NCBI GenBank assembly: GCA_036320915.1
Contig: JAXBDG010000002.1
Coordinates: 3,190,001-3,254,000, forward strand
Source of the DNA: Linnemannia elongata
Lineage: Eukaryota; Mortierellomycota; Mortierellomycetes; Mortierellales; Mortierellaceae
Length of the DNA stretch: 64,000 bases
Reading direction: 5' to 3'
Under the pieces are notes generated by a model. That model saw only the letters and a program-made list of their open reading frames with translations. It ran no database searches and was not told where the DNA came from. Made by a program: the position numbers and the translations under genes. This document shows positions 33,396 to 45,700 of the stretch, one piece after another. How positions within the stretch are numbered: position 1 is the stretch's first letter; each line of letters begins with the position of its first letter.

Positions 33396-36300
33396 TCATA
33401 CTCGCATAAGCTTGCTGATTCGAATGGTGCCGTCCGCCGATCCCGTCAGGCACGCACCCACTACTGGTGACCAGTCCACACACGTCAGAGGATGAGAGTG
33501 GCCCAAAAGTGGCTGCACTTGCTGTCCTGAATTTGTCTATCAGCATTGGACAAAACAAGCAAAAACAGTTAGATTCGATCGTTCCTGACCTTTGAGTAAA
33601 GAGGTCAACGTATTTTCTATTCTTCACAGTTACCTGGACAAGGACGCCGGCGTTGCCGCAGCCCATCACTAAATGGTCCGTATCTGCACTCCAACCCAAG
33701 AGTTGCCCGGGACCAATATTCATTGTCGTCAGCGCACTCTTCGATTCCTTTGCACCACTGCCATTCGCTGATGTCCTTGAGATCGATGACGCTGGCTGGA
33801 CGGTAGCAGTTGTAGAATTTGACGAAGACGCCGTTGTAATAGATGTCGCAGTTCCAGCTCCTGCCTGTCCTGCTACGCCTGCTCCTGAAACACCACCAGC
33901 ATTCTCACCAGCATTCTCGACTGTCGCGATGGTACCCCCAGAGCTCTCAAGCTGTATCCTCGGAATATGAGCCCCGCCCGTGTTCACAGGCCCAGCATTT
34001 ACACCGCCAACACTAGTAGGACCACTCGAAACAGTCCTCATAAACGACTTTGACCGAATACTACCCCCACCAGCAGACCGAACACTCGTCGAAGACGAAG
34101 AAGCCAACATCATGGCCGACGACAGGGTCGAAGATGTGAACCCCTGCAGCGGGTAAGAGTCCAGTCTATGCCCCGGCTTATGAACAGAGTCCTGGCAGAG
34201 TTGGCCATGAGCATCAACACTGTAGATCGAAGTCTCGTCAAAGCTGAAAGTGCATGATAGGATTGACTGACTAGACGCGCTCCACTCCATGATCCTTGTG
34301 AGCGATCGAATATCATAGATCTTGATGGTCCCGCCAACGTCTCCTGTGACGACCAACTGGCCGTTGTGATTGAATCCAAAGGCGTTGATCACTTCTTCTG
34401 GTCCTCCGTCCAAAAGAACTAGGTGCTGAAAATTCAATCGGATAAAAATAGGAGTTAGTACAGACACCAGTATTGAGTTGTACTCTCCTGAGGCACGCAG
34501 CCATAAACTTACCTCGGTAGCCATGGTCTTCATGTTGACAGAGAGTAATGCGCCAGAAGAGTCGTCACTGGACGAAACAGCGCACACGAGGATTGGCTCC
34601 ACTGGGGAATAAGCCAGGTACCTCACCCTATTCATTTTTTAGACGATCGCGTTCGTCAGTAACCTTCGCTGTTTGAGTACCTTCCAAGGATTATATCGTC
34701 TTCAGCGAAAAGAGTCGATAGCGAAAGAAGACTCACCGAGGGAACTGTGAATCTGTCTTAATTTCATGCACAACCGTCCGAGACTCCAGGCTGAAGCAGC
34801 GGACCAAACTGACATCCGTGCCTAAGAATATCTATAGCACACACAGGAAGAAGCGAAAAGAGTCTTGAGTATGACGGTGACCTCGTTGACTCGAAAGGCT
34901 CATAACAAAAACTCTCCTCTCAACGAAACTTACATATCGGTCACGGGTCTCCCAAGCAAGCGACAGGATATTACTAGTATTTGCAATCTTGGCAGGTGCC
35001 ATGGCACTCGACCCGTTATACGCCCAAACCCTCACAATATTCTCCGCATCGCAACTAGAGATCAGCGTGCCCTCGCACGAAAACTTTGCATGTGTGATTC
35101 CGGACTGGTGTTCCAGAAAGATCTCCTGTGAGACGATAATAAACGGCTCCTCGACACCGCCACTACGCGTCAGATCTTCGTCTGAGATGGACGTCGTTGC
35201 ACTGGATTCGGATCCTGCTTCGGATTTGGCGATCGACGCCGCGTCGGATGCCGCCCGGAGCCGTCGTGCGTTCGTTACAGCCAAGCGATCTAGAGCAGGA
35301 AAGCAGACGAGGCGAAAGACGATGAGTACTAGGTTTGGTATTTCACGAAACGCTCATGTCCACCGATTAAGAAATAAACTCTTACTTGTCTGCGAGATCT
35401 GTGATGACTGAGAGACGGCCCGCTTCGGTAACCCGTCGCTCTTTATGTCGTCTGTGTGGATCACCACCTGTGGCTCAACCATCGATGCAGCTCGCCGCCT
35501 CCTCGCACCAGTAACTTTCTTCAGCGCAACCTAACGAATCAGTTCAAGAGCAATATTAAAACACAGTATCATTTAATAGGTACACGGATTTGGTGGCGAA
35601 ACACCCGCATTTCTCCCTCCCGAGTCTAAATCATACGTACCTGGTCTCTCAAGGAGGAAATTTCGGCATCGCTTGACTGAATCTCCTTGCGCAGGTTCTC
35701 AATCATGCTCTGAAGTGTTTCAATCTCGCACTGAAGCGCTTTCCTGTGCAATCGGTCAATGTTGAAGCAGAGTAGACTCGGTAATGCTATTAGGGTGTGC
35801 AGAATTAGACAAGTACAAAAGCATCAGGTATTTGGCCACTCTATTATTCCAGTTTGCCCCAAGTCTCAGCCTTGGTTGATGGACAGTCCGTGACTTACGC
35901 ATGTTCTGAAAAACGGTGCTCAAGAAGTTGTGAAGGGATATCGTAAAAGTGTCCAGCCATGCCTTCGAAAAGAACAAGTCGAACTCTGGGTCTGCTTCAG
36001 GCTTTTTCGAGAATGGCAACGCTAAAAACAGTGAAAAAAATGCGACGTGCTATATTAGAATTACCGCGTCCATTTCCTCTTGTCAGCCCATCTCGTCATG
36101 GGGTTGAGCATAGAAATGAAAGAACAAAACACATACCAAACCATCGTACCCACTCCGGGTTACCCTGAAGTTCTGCTCCATGAATCTCGAAGAACTCGAC
36201 CACCTTGTCCCGTTTCCTGTGTTGTATAGCTACACATTCAAAGTAAACATAATGAGTTGAGTCAACCTCCTCCTCTGATTCTGACATCTCAATGACTGAT

Positions 36301-37033
36301 ATCCACACTTCTGAAGCCGAAATCAAAAACTCGTTACCATAGATGAGGTAGTAGCGGAGCAAGCAAAGCTCAAACTTCTTGACACTCCCCGCGAACCGAT
36401 GGTCGAGGCGTGAAAAGTAACGAACGTCGAGGTATCGCCAATGGTCCAGTAGCGCCGTCAGGTCCATGGCCGCAATCGACGAATACAGCTCCTCAATAAT
36501 TTTGTCCGCCTATTTTGTCATTACAGACGGTACAACACCCAAGGGGGTGAAGTACGTAACGTAAAAGGTTGAACAGCAACATTGAGAGATGGTGGTGAGT
36601 TCGTGAAATGAACAATGGTAAGAGAACGTGTCAAGAGGCTCGGCGGTCGCAGTTAATTAAGCGGAGATAAAAAGTCATGCAAGCCAAGCTAAGCAAGGCT
36701 ACATGAATTCACCCCTCAGCAACAACCACTGGCATCACAACCTTTTCAAGCCCTATACCGTACCTGGAATCCCCTATCCTTATCTGTCTTGCTGTCGGCC
36801 TCAAAGGCCTTGTACGAGTTGGTGAATCCTCGGAACTATGTTAGTTTCACGTTGAAGAGGACACGCGATAAAAACGAGTATTAGAGACATATCGCTACGC
36901 GATATTCATTACAAAGGTACGCTTTTTCATTTTGTTATTGAACTGTTTCAAGGTTGGTGTTAAGAGGAATAGCAGGGTGAATTACCAGGAGGTACTCCTT
37001 GACCAGCTCATCGATATGCTGGATGGAGTTCAT
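33396..37033 (-). CDS. WDR91: WDR91 homologue, endosomal WD40 protein
   Basis: In animals WDR91 binds Rab7 and restrains the Vps34/Beclin complex during early-to-late endosome conversion. Twelve exons (37033-36986, 36835-36764, 36509-36338, 36229-36137, 36021-35899, 35786-35641, 35530-35386, 35289-34934, 34831-34737, 34627-34513, 34425-33634, 33536-33396) total 2298 nt, 765 aa, close to the human protein (747). The N-terminus reads HIDELVKEYLLFRGF, the LisH-like start seen in human WDR91. Then follow the conserved helical region (LLDHWRYLDVRYFSRLDH, WLDTFTISLHNFLSTVFQNM), a coiled coil (ALQCEIETLQSMIENLRKEI), and WD40 repeats from about residue 325 (PFIIVSQEIFLEHQSGITH) to the end (LTGSADGTIRISKLMRV). 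A Ser/Gly-rich insert of about 130 residues interrupts the propeller. The 108-nt intron 36230-36337 has no stop and a length divisible by three, so retention would add 36 residues. Confidence 0.92.
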
Positions 37034-37350
37034 GCGAGGCTGTGGGTCTTGAATGGCAATGAATTGAATGGAAGTGACTAAACGACGTTTCGCCCGACAC
37101 TTGTTCTTCTCTTCCTCTCGACAAGCTGTCAGTGTGACTGTGTTCAAAAGCCACATGTGTCCGTGCGGATGGATGTCATGCTTCATCCAAAAATCATACC
37201 GCACCTCTCCACCCACTCACGCAACCATTCCATACCACAAACGAAACATACATGCATTGGCATTGTTGAGAAAGGGGGAGGGGATTGGCTGTATATTTTT
37301 GGAGTCTTTTTTTTGTGTGTTGTTTTGTTGAATGTGTTCTATGTGGATGA
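37034..37350. other. Spacer between WDR91 start and YPD1 stop
   Basis: Holds the WDR91 promoter and the YPD1 3' end. No further feature recognised. Confidence 0.5.
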
Positions 37351-39635
37351 TTACTCCTGACCGTCGTAAAACACCTTCAGATAGCTCTCTGCCTCGTTGT
37401 ATTCCCGACGCATCTGGACAAGCAATGCTCTGATCAACGTCTCAGCCTCCTCGTTCGTAATGCTCTCCACTCCGGCGGCATCCTTGCGGTTTCCATAATG
37501 CTGAAGCTTCTCGCACGACTCCTTCACCTTGGTCAGTCCAAGTGCTGCTGACGATCCCTTCAAGAAGTGGCCGAGTCTTGACAAGTCAGGGAAGTCCAGC
37601 TTCTCCCTATTGCATCCAAACAAATAGAAAGGAATAAACAATTAGTGTCTGTTCTTGTCAACGACAATGGATATTCCTCAGTTTCGATTTGCTCCAGCTG
37701 AGAGGAAAATCACAGTGGGTTAATTGCATTGTCAATCAGTCTGTTCCAGTGTGTGTCTGCTAATCCAGTTTGTTTTCTTCTGCCTCCTGCAAGCGAGTAA
37801 TGTAGTTCATGCATCCCCTCCCCCTTCTTGTAGAAAGTGGGTAAATTGATCAATCTCCGCACAACAATGCCCAGTCCGCAATGCCTTTTAGCCCCCCCCC
37901 CCCCCTTTCACTGTTTGGCATGCATGCCAATGATACGTATTGTCCCTCTGTCCATCTTTTCCATCCGTCCATCTGTCTGAATGCTGATATACTCTATCCG
38001 CCTGAGTTTCCATCTGTTGTTGATTTGATTGATTGCCTGACATATGTTTTCCGCTCAATTCTCCCCTGAGGCGGCCATCGAGAGGGCAAAAGAAAACGAA
38101 AACAAAAACGGGTAAAGACTTACATGGCATCGTTCATATCAACAAAAGTCTTTTCTGCCTGCTCAAAGTAGTTCCAAACCAAGGATCTTGAGAATTCGTG
38201 GTCCTCCTCATCGTCCATCTCCAGAAGCTGGTCGAAGGTTGTGTGGTCAATAATCCCATTGTCGTCGTACTCCTCTGCGTCAGTTTCCGTTTCGGTTTCG
38301 GCTCCCTTGTCTGCTACCTCGGGCTCCTCGTTGCCCTTGATGTTGTTAATGGCGGTATCGGCCTAAATTTCATTTAAATGATACATAAGTAAGAGAGAGA
38401 GAGAGAGAGAGAGAAGGAGTCCATCCAACAAAACGTGTGAGTAATATGTAGCAATTTAACCATGGCAGATCCATCGGGCTCCCTTTCCCCCTGCTGCACC
38501 CAACCCGCCTACTCTCCTTGATATTCCACATTATTGGCACACACGCTACTCTCTCACAAGTTTCGAGTATTTTTGGGTTTTCTGCACTAAAATAAAGGCC
38601 CGCAAGACCCAAACGTCATTTCCCTTTTGTGCCAAATTCCTTTTTGTTTGTGAGAGTCGGGTGGCAGACAAGCAAACAGAAATGGAGAGAAACAAACAAC
38701 CGGACGCCACGATATCTCACGATACCAAGGAACCAGCAAAGAAGGACGAGAACAAAAAAAAATGAGGCATTGAAAAGGAGAGCTAACACAGGGTGTTATG
38801 ATTGACGAATGTCATGGGAAAAGTGATACATCGCTTCACAAAAGGTCATATGAGCGGTTGTGGAATTGGCACAGCTCAGATACTACAGTGTCTTTACATG
38901 AATGCGAAGAAGTAACTGGGGTGGTGTGAGGGTTGGACAGAATGAAAGTGGAAGAAACAGGAAACAGGTGCACCTGTGTGGTAGTCAACCGTCTGGACCG
39001 ATGATCTGCTCTTGTTTTCCCTTTCTCTCTGTCCTTGACGTGCGGTTCTGTGTCCACATATCCCCAGCAATGAGACTGATGGTGGTACGCATGAAAATAG
39101 ACATGTTCTCATACAGAGGACAACAAGACACACAGACAACACAAAAAGGAAGGAAAAACAAACAATCCAACAATTGTATACTTTCTACTTTGGAGACTCG
39201 CCTCTTGTTGTTTTCTTTTGTCGCCGTGCTGCAATCACCACCCTCGTACACACGCGCTGTTTGTCGCCTTCCAAGCATTGATGTCGTGTCCTGTCGTTTC
39301 ATATTTTTTTTAGTTCAACAATGCTCAGTGTTTGTCAGCGTCCTGCGTATGTGTGTGTGAGAGAAGTCTCTACTCCCTTGCAGACAATGCTCTCGGCTTG
39401 GTCAACAACAACAATAACAACTCCTTTTTCCTCGTCTAGAAGAAAAGGCTTGGTTTTTTGTGTCTATATCCTTGTGATGTTGTAATTCCACCCACTGTCT
39501 ATTATTTGTGCTTTCCTTTCAACTCCTTCTAGGGACGAGGTGTTACGACCTGTCGAGTTTTAAAAAATAAAAGTAGGAGGAGTGTTTGATGATATTTACC
39601 GTTGAGGGTGCTTGTGTTGGGCTTGTTGCGGTCAT
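37351..39635 (-). CDS. YPD1: Histidine phosphotransfer (HPt) protein Ypd1
   Basis: Relays phosphate from hybrid histidine kinases to response regulators (Ssk1, Skn7 in yeast) in osmotic and oxidative stress signalling. Three exons (39635-39600, 38362-38124, 37606-37351) total 531 nt, 176 aa (yeast 167). The phosphorylated histidine is H105 in RLGHFLKGSSAALGL, the hallmark of fungal Ypd1. The upstream part is acidic (ETETETDAEEYDDNG) and leads into DHTTFDQLLEMDDEEDHEFS. Exon 1 encodes only 12 residues and is separated by a 1237-nt intron, much the longest intron in the window; the second intron is 517 nt. The bZIP gene of Atf1 type lies next upstream on the same strand. Confidence 0.95.
38363..39599 (-). 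other. Long first intron of YPD1
   Basis: 1237 nt between the 12-codon first exon and the conserved body. It contains a (GA)n tract at about 38391-38414 and no coding sequence that I recognise. Donor GTAAAT and acceptor TTTAG join in frame. An alternative internal start cannot be excluded. Confidence 0.6.
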
Positions 39636-41046
39636 GGTGAGTCTTTTCTTTTGTTTGTGATGAGATGTAGAGTAGGGTTGAGATGGAGGTGATGGGCGTG
39701 AGTAATCCGAAGGTTGTCAATCCAGCAGGATCAGGATGTTTACTACAGGGAAGTATGGGACTGTAGTATATAGGGGGTGGACGTAGAAAAGGAGAAGAGG
39801 AGGAGGAGGGTTGAGTGAGTGAGTGAGTATGTATGTGGAATAAAGGAAAAAGGAAAGAAAAGAGAGAAAGAGAGATGGCGACGCTCAAAAATGGTTGGCC
39901 ATCACAAGAAGAAAGAAAAAAAGAAAGTCAAAAAAAAGGGCGTGAGTTGGGAACGTGTAGAAGGTTTACATGGCTCTGATACGCGCTCATAATTTTAACA
40001 CACGCAGGGAAAGAGGTAAGGGAAGGGAGAGAGAGACCTGCTTTATTTTTTTTATTTTATGTTTTTTTTTCATGCCATTTACACTCTCACCTCTCTCATT
40101 TCTCTCGCACTCACTTTTCACCTAAACACATTCACAAGTACGAATGCATGCCAGGAAAAAAAAAAAAATGAAAAAGTGAGCATTCATATCACTCGCATTC
40201 ATATGTTGTGCTCACCCTTACTCTCGCTCTTTGCTCAATTTTCTTTCCTTCTCTCGCTCTCTCTCTGTTTCTCTCTCTCATACACATACACTCTTAGTGT
40301 GTGTCTCTCCCTCCATCCCTGTCTGAACATCTCTTTTCCATCTTTAGGATAATTTATACCTTTCCTTCTTGTGGCCGCTTCAGGAACACACACACAATAA
40401 TCGACATCGATTATTAAGGCTCTAGTCCTTTGTGTCACTCGAAAAAAAGGTTCTTTCCTTCCTCCCTCCGAAGGAAGGAAGACATGGCAGGCGCCTTTCA
40501 TCGCTCCGTTGAGTTCGGTCGACACAAAAATGGATTGCGCCTACCTAACACACACACACAACAGACAATTATGACGACAGCGCCTATTGGCGGTTGCAGG
40601 ATGAACAAAAAGGAAGGCTGGAAGAGGCCATGAGGCGGAAGGCTTGTTTTCCTCGACTCAACTCAACTTCCCTATTGTTTCTTTTCTTCGATTTACATCA
40701 AAAGTATGTACGTATTGGATATGGACGTAAAACGCGTCTGAGCAAATAGGGAAGGTACAGTTGTTTGTCACGTTCTCATGTGGGTACTTCGATAGTTTAT
40801 TAGGTGCTTTTTTTGGAGGTGGTAATATGTACAATGGCCATTGGGAGTAGGCACGAGAAAGTTAGAGAAATAAAGAGTTAGGAGGGGATGTGTGGCAAGT
40901 CCAAAAGGCGTGATAAAGTACAGCAGACAGTGCGCATGTGTGGGGAGGCTCGAGAAGTAAATGAAAGGATGAATGCAAGATAGTGGGAGTGAAAAGAAAG
41001 TCAAAGAATAATGCTGGACAGAAACGAATAAAGGATAAAAGGAGGT
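39636..41046. other. Intergenic region, YPD1 promoter and bZIP 3' flank
   Basis: 1.4 kb, strongly CT/GA-biased around 39650-39880 and 40030-40330. All frames are low-complexity. No RNA gene recognised. Confidence 0.5.
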
Positions 41047-42791
41047 TTAAAACTGCATGGAATGGACGGGAATCATATCCTGAAAGACGTGCATGGTTGA
41101 CGTAAAGGCCGAGGGATAGCTGTCGCTCATGTTGACGATGCTGTCGCTTGAACTGCTACTGTTGACGGGAGTGGTGTCGAAGCTGCTGTGGACGAATTTC
41201 TGGATGACATCGCAGCTGCAGTCTCGATGGCAAAGGATCTGGTTCTTGAGGCGACGGACCTCCTCCTGGAGTTCATCAAGAGTCTCGTGGAGGGCCTGGT
41301 TGCGGGCAGTAATCTCGTCAGCATCGGTAATGGTCTTGAGGGTCTGGAGACGCTTCTTCTCACGACACTTGGATGCCGCCATGCGGTTGCGCTCAAGGAA
41401 CTTTTGGCGCTTGACCTCAGGCGACTCGTCCTGCCCACGTGAGCGTTTCCGTGGACCTGTCTTGCGACCGGTGGCTTGGCCGGTCTTTTTCGACTTGGCA
41501 GTCACACCTGATTCGGTCGCGGGTTGAAGATCGCGATCGATCGGGGAAAGGGACGAGGACGAGGAGGGAGAAGGCTCGTTGCTGCTCATAGTCGAAGCGT
41601 GCGACTGGCGTCTCATGTTGAGTGAGGACATTGCATCGTCGACTCCGCTATCGCCAGCCATCATATCCAACCCGTGCTCGTCGTCGCCGTCCTCCTCGTC
41701 CTCGCGATCTTCTGAGTGGAACTGCGACTGGCTCTGGCTCTGGTTCTGGTAGCAGGCCTGCTGTTGGCTGTGGTTATCGCGAATCTGTGGCGCCTGGTGA
41801 CGGCTCTCATGTGCACGGTAGGAGTAGGGGTAAGAGTCTGACGATGAGACTGGAGAGAGATCGCGAGGCGATTGTTCACTGTGGTGGATGGGCTTTTTTG
41901 AGGGAGCAACATCAATGAAGATAGGGTTGTGTTCATAAGTGTGCGAATCGGTGGCGTGGGGAGGAATGGTCATGGATGGACGGTATTGGTCTAGAGAATA
42001 GTTGCTAGAAGGAGGTGATGCAATTGGGGGAGAGGGAGACGCGCTCGAAGAAGAAGAAGGAGACAGGCCAGGAGACATCTGAGGCATCGGCATAGCCATG
42101 TCATCCATCATAATGTCGGCCCAAGGGTGGCGCTCAGCGTCACGCTGTTGCTGCATCTTTGCAGCCTCATGCTGTGTCAGGGTTGATGTTGTGGACGCCG
42201 AGTTGGTGTTATTGGTCTTATTGATGACAGAGATGGCGGCAGATGGGGTTTTGAAGGAGGTGTCGAAAGGGTTGAGCTCGGTCTTGGGAGTACCGGTGTT
42301 AAGGAACTTTAGACTGGCGTCGAAAGGGTTGTAGTTGTCCAAGCCAAATCCGGGGGTGAAGGCTCCACACTCCAGGAGGAAGCGCGTGGGCGTTGGGTTG
42401 GCGTCTAAAAGGTTCAATTTTAACCAAAAACAAGGGCACAGCCAATGATTGTTGATGAAGGATATTATATGGTAAGTAAAGTTGTAAACAGCAGGGAATA
42501 ACACTTTTGGAGGGTGCATCAAGTCATGCTCATTCATGTTAACAAAACGAGGCATGTCCAAGATATGACTTGCAAGACCTGTCTCTACTCTTGTAAACTT
42601 TTTTTGCACAAAGGTTTCAAAAGGATGCGTGTACTCCACCGAGCAACCAACGAACAACCACTGTCCATCCACGGATCCAAGTGAGACCGAGAAGAAGGTA
42701 AAAAAAAAGTAGTGGTGTGAAAACAACATGGCATTGTGCAAAGATTCAAGCGGGTGTACTCACCACGACGGAATTCGGCTTCGAGAGACAT
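41047..42791 (-). CDS. bZIP transcription factor of the ATF/CREB (Atf1/ATF2) type
   Basis: Nuclear stress-response regulator; Atf1 relatives are phosphorylated by the Sty1/Hog1 MAP kinase and bind TGACGTCA-type sites. Two exons (42791-42764, 42404-41047) give 1386 nt, 461 aa. The basic region KRQKFLERNRMAASKCREKKR spans 341-361 and is followed by a leucine zipper to about 400. After it, LCHRDCSCDVIQK parallels LLAHKDCPVTAMQKK of ATF2. N-terminal NPFDASLKF and LNPFDTSFKTP resemble the NPFE motifs of the Aft1/Atf1 osmotic-stress domain. Many S/T-P pairs (for example SPGLSPSSSSSASPSPP) offer MAPK sites. The frame of exon 2 stays open through most of the 359-nt intron, so an alternative N-terminus is possible. 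It is not Gcn4: the basic region differs. Confidence 0.9.
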
Positions 42792-45700
42792 GTTTCCAGT
42801 TGAGTGGTGTGAAAAGAGTGAAAGAAGTATAAAAGAGGGTGTTTGCTGAGGGTCGTCAAGGTGGGTGAAGAAGAGCAGAGTCGAGGAGAGGAAGTATGAG
42901 AAGTGGAGCTGACACGAAGAAGGATGAAAGCCTGTGTGAAAGAATTTTGAGTTGAGAGAGAAATGTTTTACAACTGGACGACGAAGTACGTGTGTCTCTG
43001 AGAAGGTTGAGGAGTGAGAATAATGAGCGCTGAAAGCGAGTGAAATGTGAAAGTGAGAAGAAGAAAAGAAGAAAATGAGAAGGGAAGAAAGAAGAGAAAG
43101 AGGAAAAAGTGGAGCTCGAGAGTGGAATTAAATATTGTGCGAGTGCGCGAGGGTGTGCTTGTGAAAGAAAGGGTAAAGAGGAGAAGAAAGAAGGACAAGA
43201 GAAACAGGAAAGGCCGAACGAGCTGCTGTCGCCCTCTTTATATCTCTCCCCACCAATGGATGTCTGCTCATGTCTGGAAGGGTCCATATATTATGATGTG
43301 TACCCAACACATATTCAATAATTAGGACGATTGAATTGGACAGAATTGAATCGCCCTCCTTGTTATTCAATCGCCCTTCATCCATTCACTCATTTTCATG
43401 CTTCTCATCCTTCTCCCTCCCTTTCTCTTTCTTTCTTGTTCCTGCTTTGTGTGTCCCTTTGTGTATTGTGTCTGTGTTCCCTTCAATTCAATTCAATCCT
43501 ATTCACTCTTCTTCTTCTTCTATCTTACACAACACCCACACACAAACAATTCCCTCCTCTTGTGCGTCCTTTCTTTCGCCTATCCATCATTGCCGTCCTT
43601 ATTCAATCTAATTCAGTTGCCTCAAATCGGGAAAACTCAGTGTCATCTGGCTGCCTGCCCGTGCCTGTGCCTTTCCTCACTTCTTACACTAACCACCACC
43701 ACTACTATATCTCATTTCGCCCACCTACCCACAAAAACCCACAAAAACATCGCTTGCTTTATTTTATTTTTCTCTCGTACCTCATACCCGCGATCATATC
43801 CTTGTCACTTTTCTAGTTTCTATACACACTCTCTCAACCAATGGAATAGATCAACAGCCAGCGCCTGTCATACCTATCACGTCTATCATACCCCATCAAC
43901 GCGTTTGACTTGCAAGGGCGTAGTATATATGAAGCTACCAGCACCATCTCACAGGAAAATGGGCAAGAGAACTAAAAAAAAAAAACCTGAGCGCCATTCA
44001 CGACGACACAAAGCTGCAGGAAAAAAAAACACCTAAACAAACAGAATCAACAAATATACCCTTCAGCAGTAGTATCCGCATCATTTGATGTTTGCTATTT
44101 GCTTAACCAACTGTTAGACGCATAAGAAACACAAACGAGAGATAGAGAGTTGTTCCTTATCATTGTCATCTCAGATCTGGGTACCCTTCCCATCCCGTCC
44201 CCACTCCTTTCCTTCGAGAACACCGTCTTGTCTGAGAAACAGAAGCAACGGGCAAAAAAGGGTGACCGGGTAACTGGGTAGGCATAAGAAGGAAAAAAAA
44301 GGTCGCAATGACAGGAGATGATCAATCACAGTCGTAACAAACGTAGAGGAGGAAGAACAAAAGAGCAACCGAAGAAAGCGGAAGAAGCAGAAGTAAAAGG
44401 GACAAAAACTGGGTGTAAAATGAAACGAGCAGCAAATGCTAATGGTCAAGGTAACATAGGGCGACGGCATGCTCTTTCTCCTCTTATCTCTGTTCAGTTT
44501 TCATAGTAGACATGGCTCCTCTTCATGTTCAACTGTCATGGGTAGCGACTATTACATGATTTGCGCTACTTATACTTTTTGTCCTTAATGTCGCTCATTG
44601 CGCTGCGAGTGTGAAAAAAAAAAGTTGTTCGATCAAGTCTCACAAAAATCAACAACAACTGGCCAAAAATGCAGTTTGAAAACCAGGTTCCTCCGCCTCC
44701 CTCGGAATTAATGCTCCCTCTTTCTGCTGCATCTGCGTGGTGCTTCGCTCTTGTCTTCCAGCCAGGTACAAAGTACGAGATAAAGATAATAAAAATCTGG
44801 CGGGTTGTTTCCGATATCGCTCGATCCGATCTGGATGAGAACATGCCTCGCTTTCTCTTCTTCCTATTGATCGTCGCCGTTGATATTGTCATACTCCCGC
44901 GTTTTTTTTTTTCGTACTGGCGCCTCTGAAACCATCACCGTTTGACTTAATCAATCGAGTGGGTTCAATGATCAGATCCACTCCTATGGATTGCTAGAAA
45001 GGAATAAAGAACGAGCGTTGAAACAAGGCGAAAGGATAAGTTTACCGACGAAAAGCCTGCACCAACCAACCCGCTCGATACAACACAGCAATGACAAGAA
45101 CATGCCTTAGTAAACTCGTCTGGTATTTTCCCCATACACGTCCCATTCGTACTCCTAGATTCTAACCCTCCATTTTCTTTCCATTCTCCTTCCTCCTTCC
45201 TACCGCCACCCCTAGCGAATCTCCACATGCGCGTTTTGTTCTCTTGAAAGGGTTGTTTGGGTCTAATCAGAGGTGTGTTTGTGGCCTCACAGTGGTGGCG
45301 GTGGAAGGACAACGGCGGGACAGAGTCAGGGACTACAAAAGGCAAGGCGTGTGCCAATTGACTCTCATTTGGATGTGAAAGAAACAACAGTATCTCAATC
45401 GTTGCCGCTTAGTTAGCAAGACTAGTAGCGAGGTTCAATGTAGGATAGACATTGGACGGTGATAGTGAATAGGCGTGCGTGTGTTGGGTGTTTATGCGTA
45501 GGATGAGTTTTTACTTGAAAAAATGGGAAACTCCACACGTTTACTCAACTTGCTTCCTAGTACTCCCGTCTGCCTTGTAGTCAAGGATCCTTATAACGTA
45601 AGGCGGGTTGTTTCGATACTGCATTACCATCACCCCTCAAAACAATTATCAAGATACAGAGCGGGTAAGTTTGATCATAAAATGAGGTGGCATATTCTTC

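Noticed and set aside
43398..44036. Plus-strand 212-aa frame in the gene-poor block
   Set aside because: Low-complexity Leu/Phe/Ser/Thr translation of CT-rich DNA with an AAA-rich tail; no domain, splice partner or coding bias.
44965..45387. Minus-strand 140-aa frame
   Set aside because: No family resemblance, no intron signals and no coding-type third positions.
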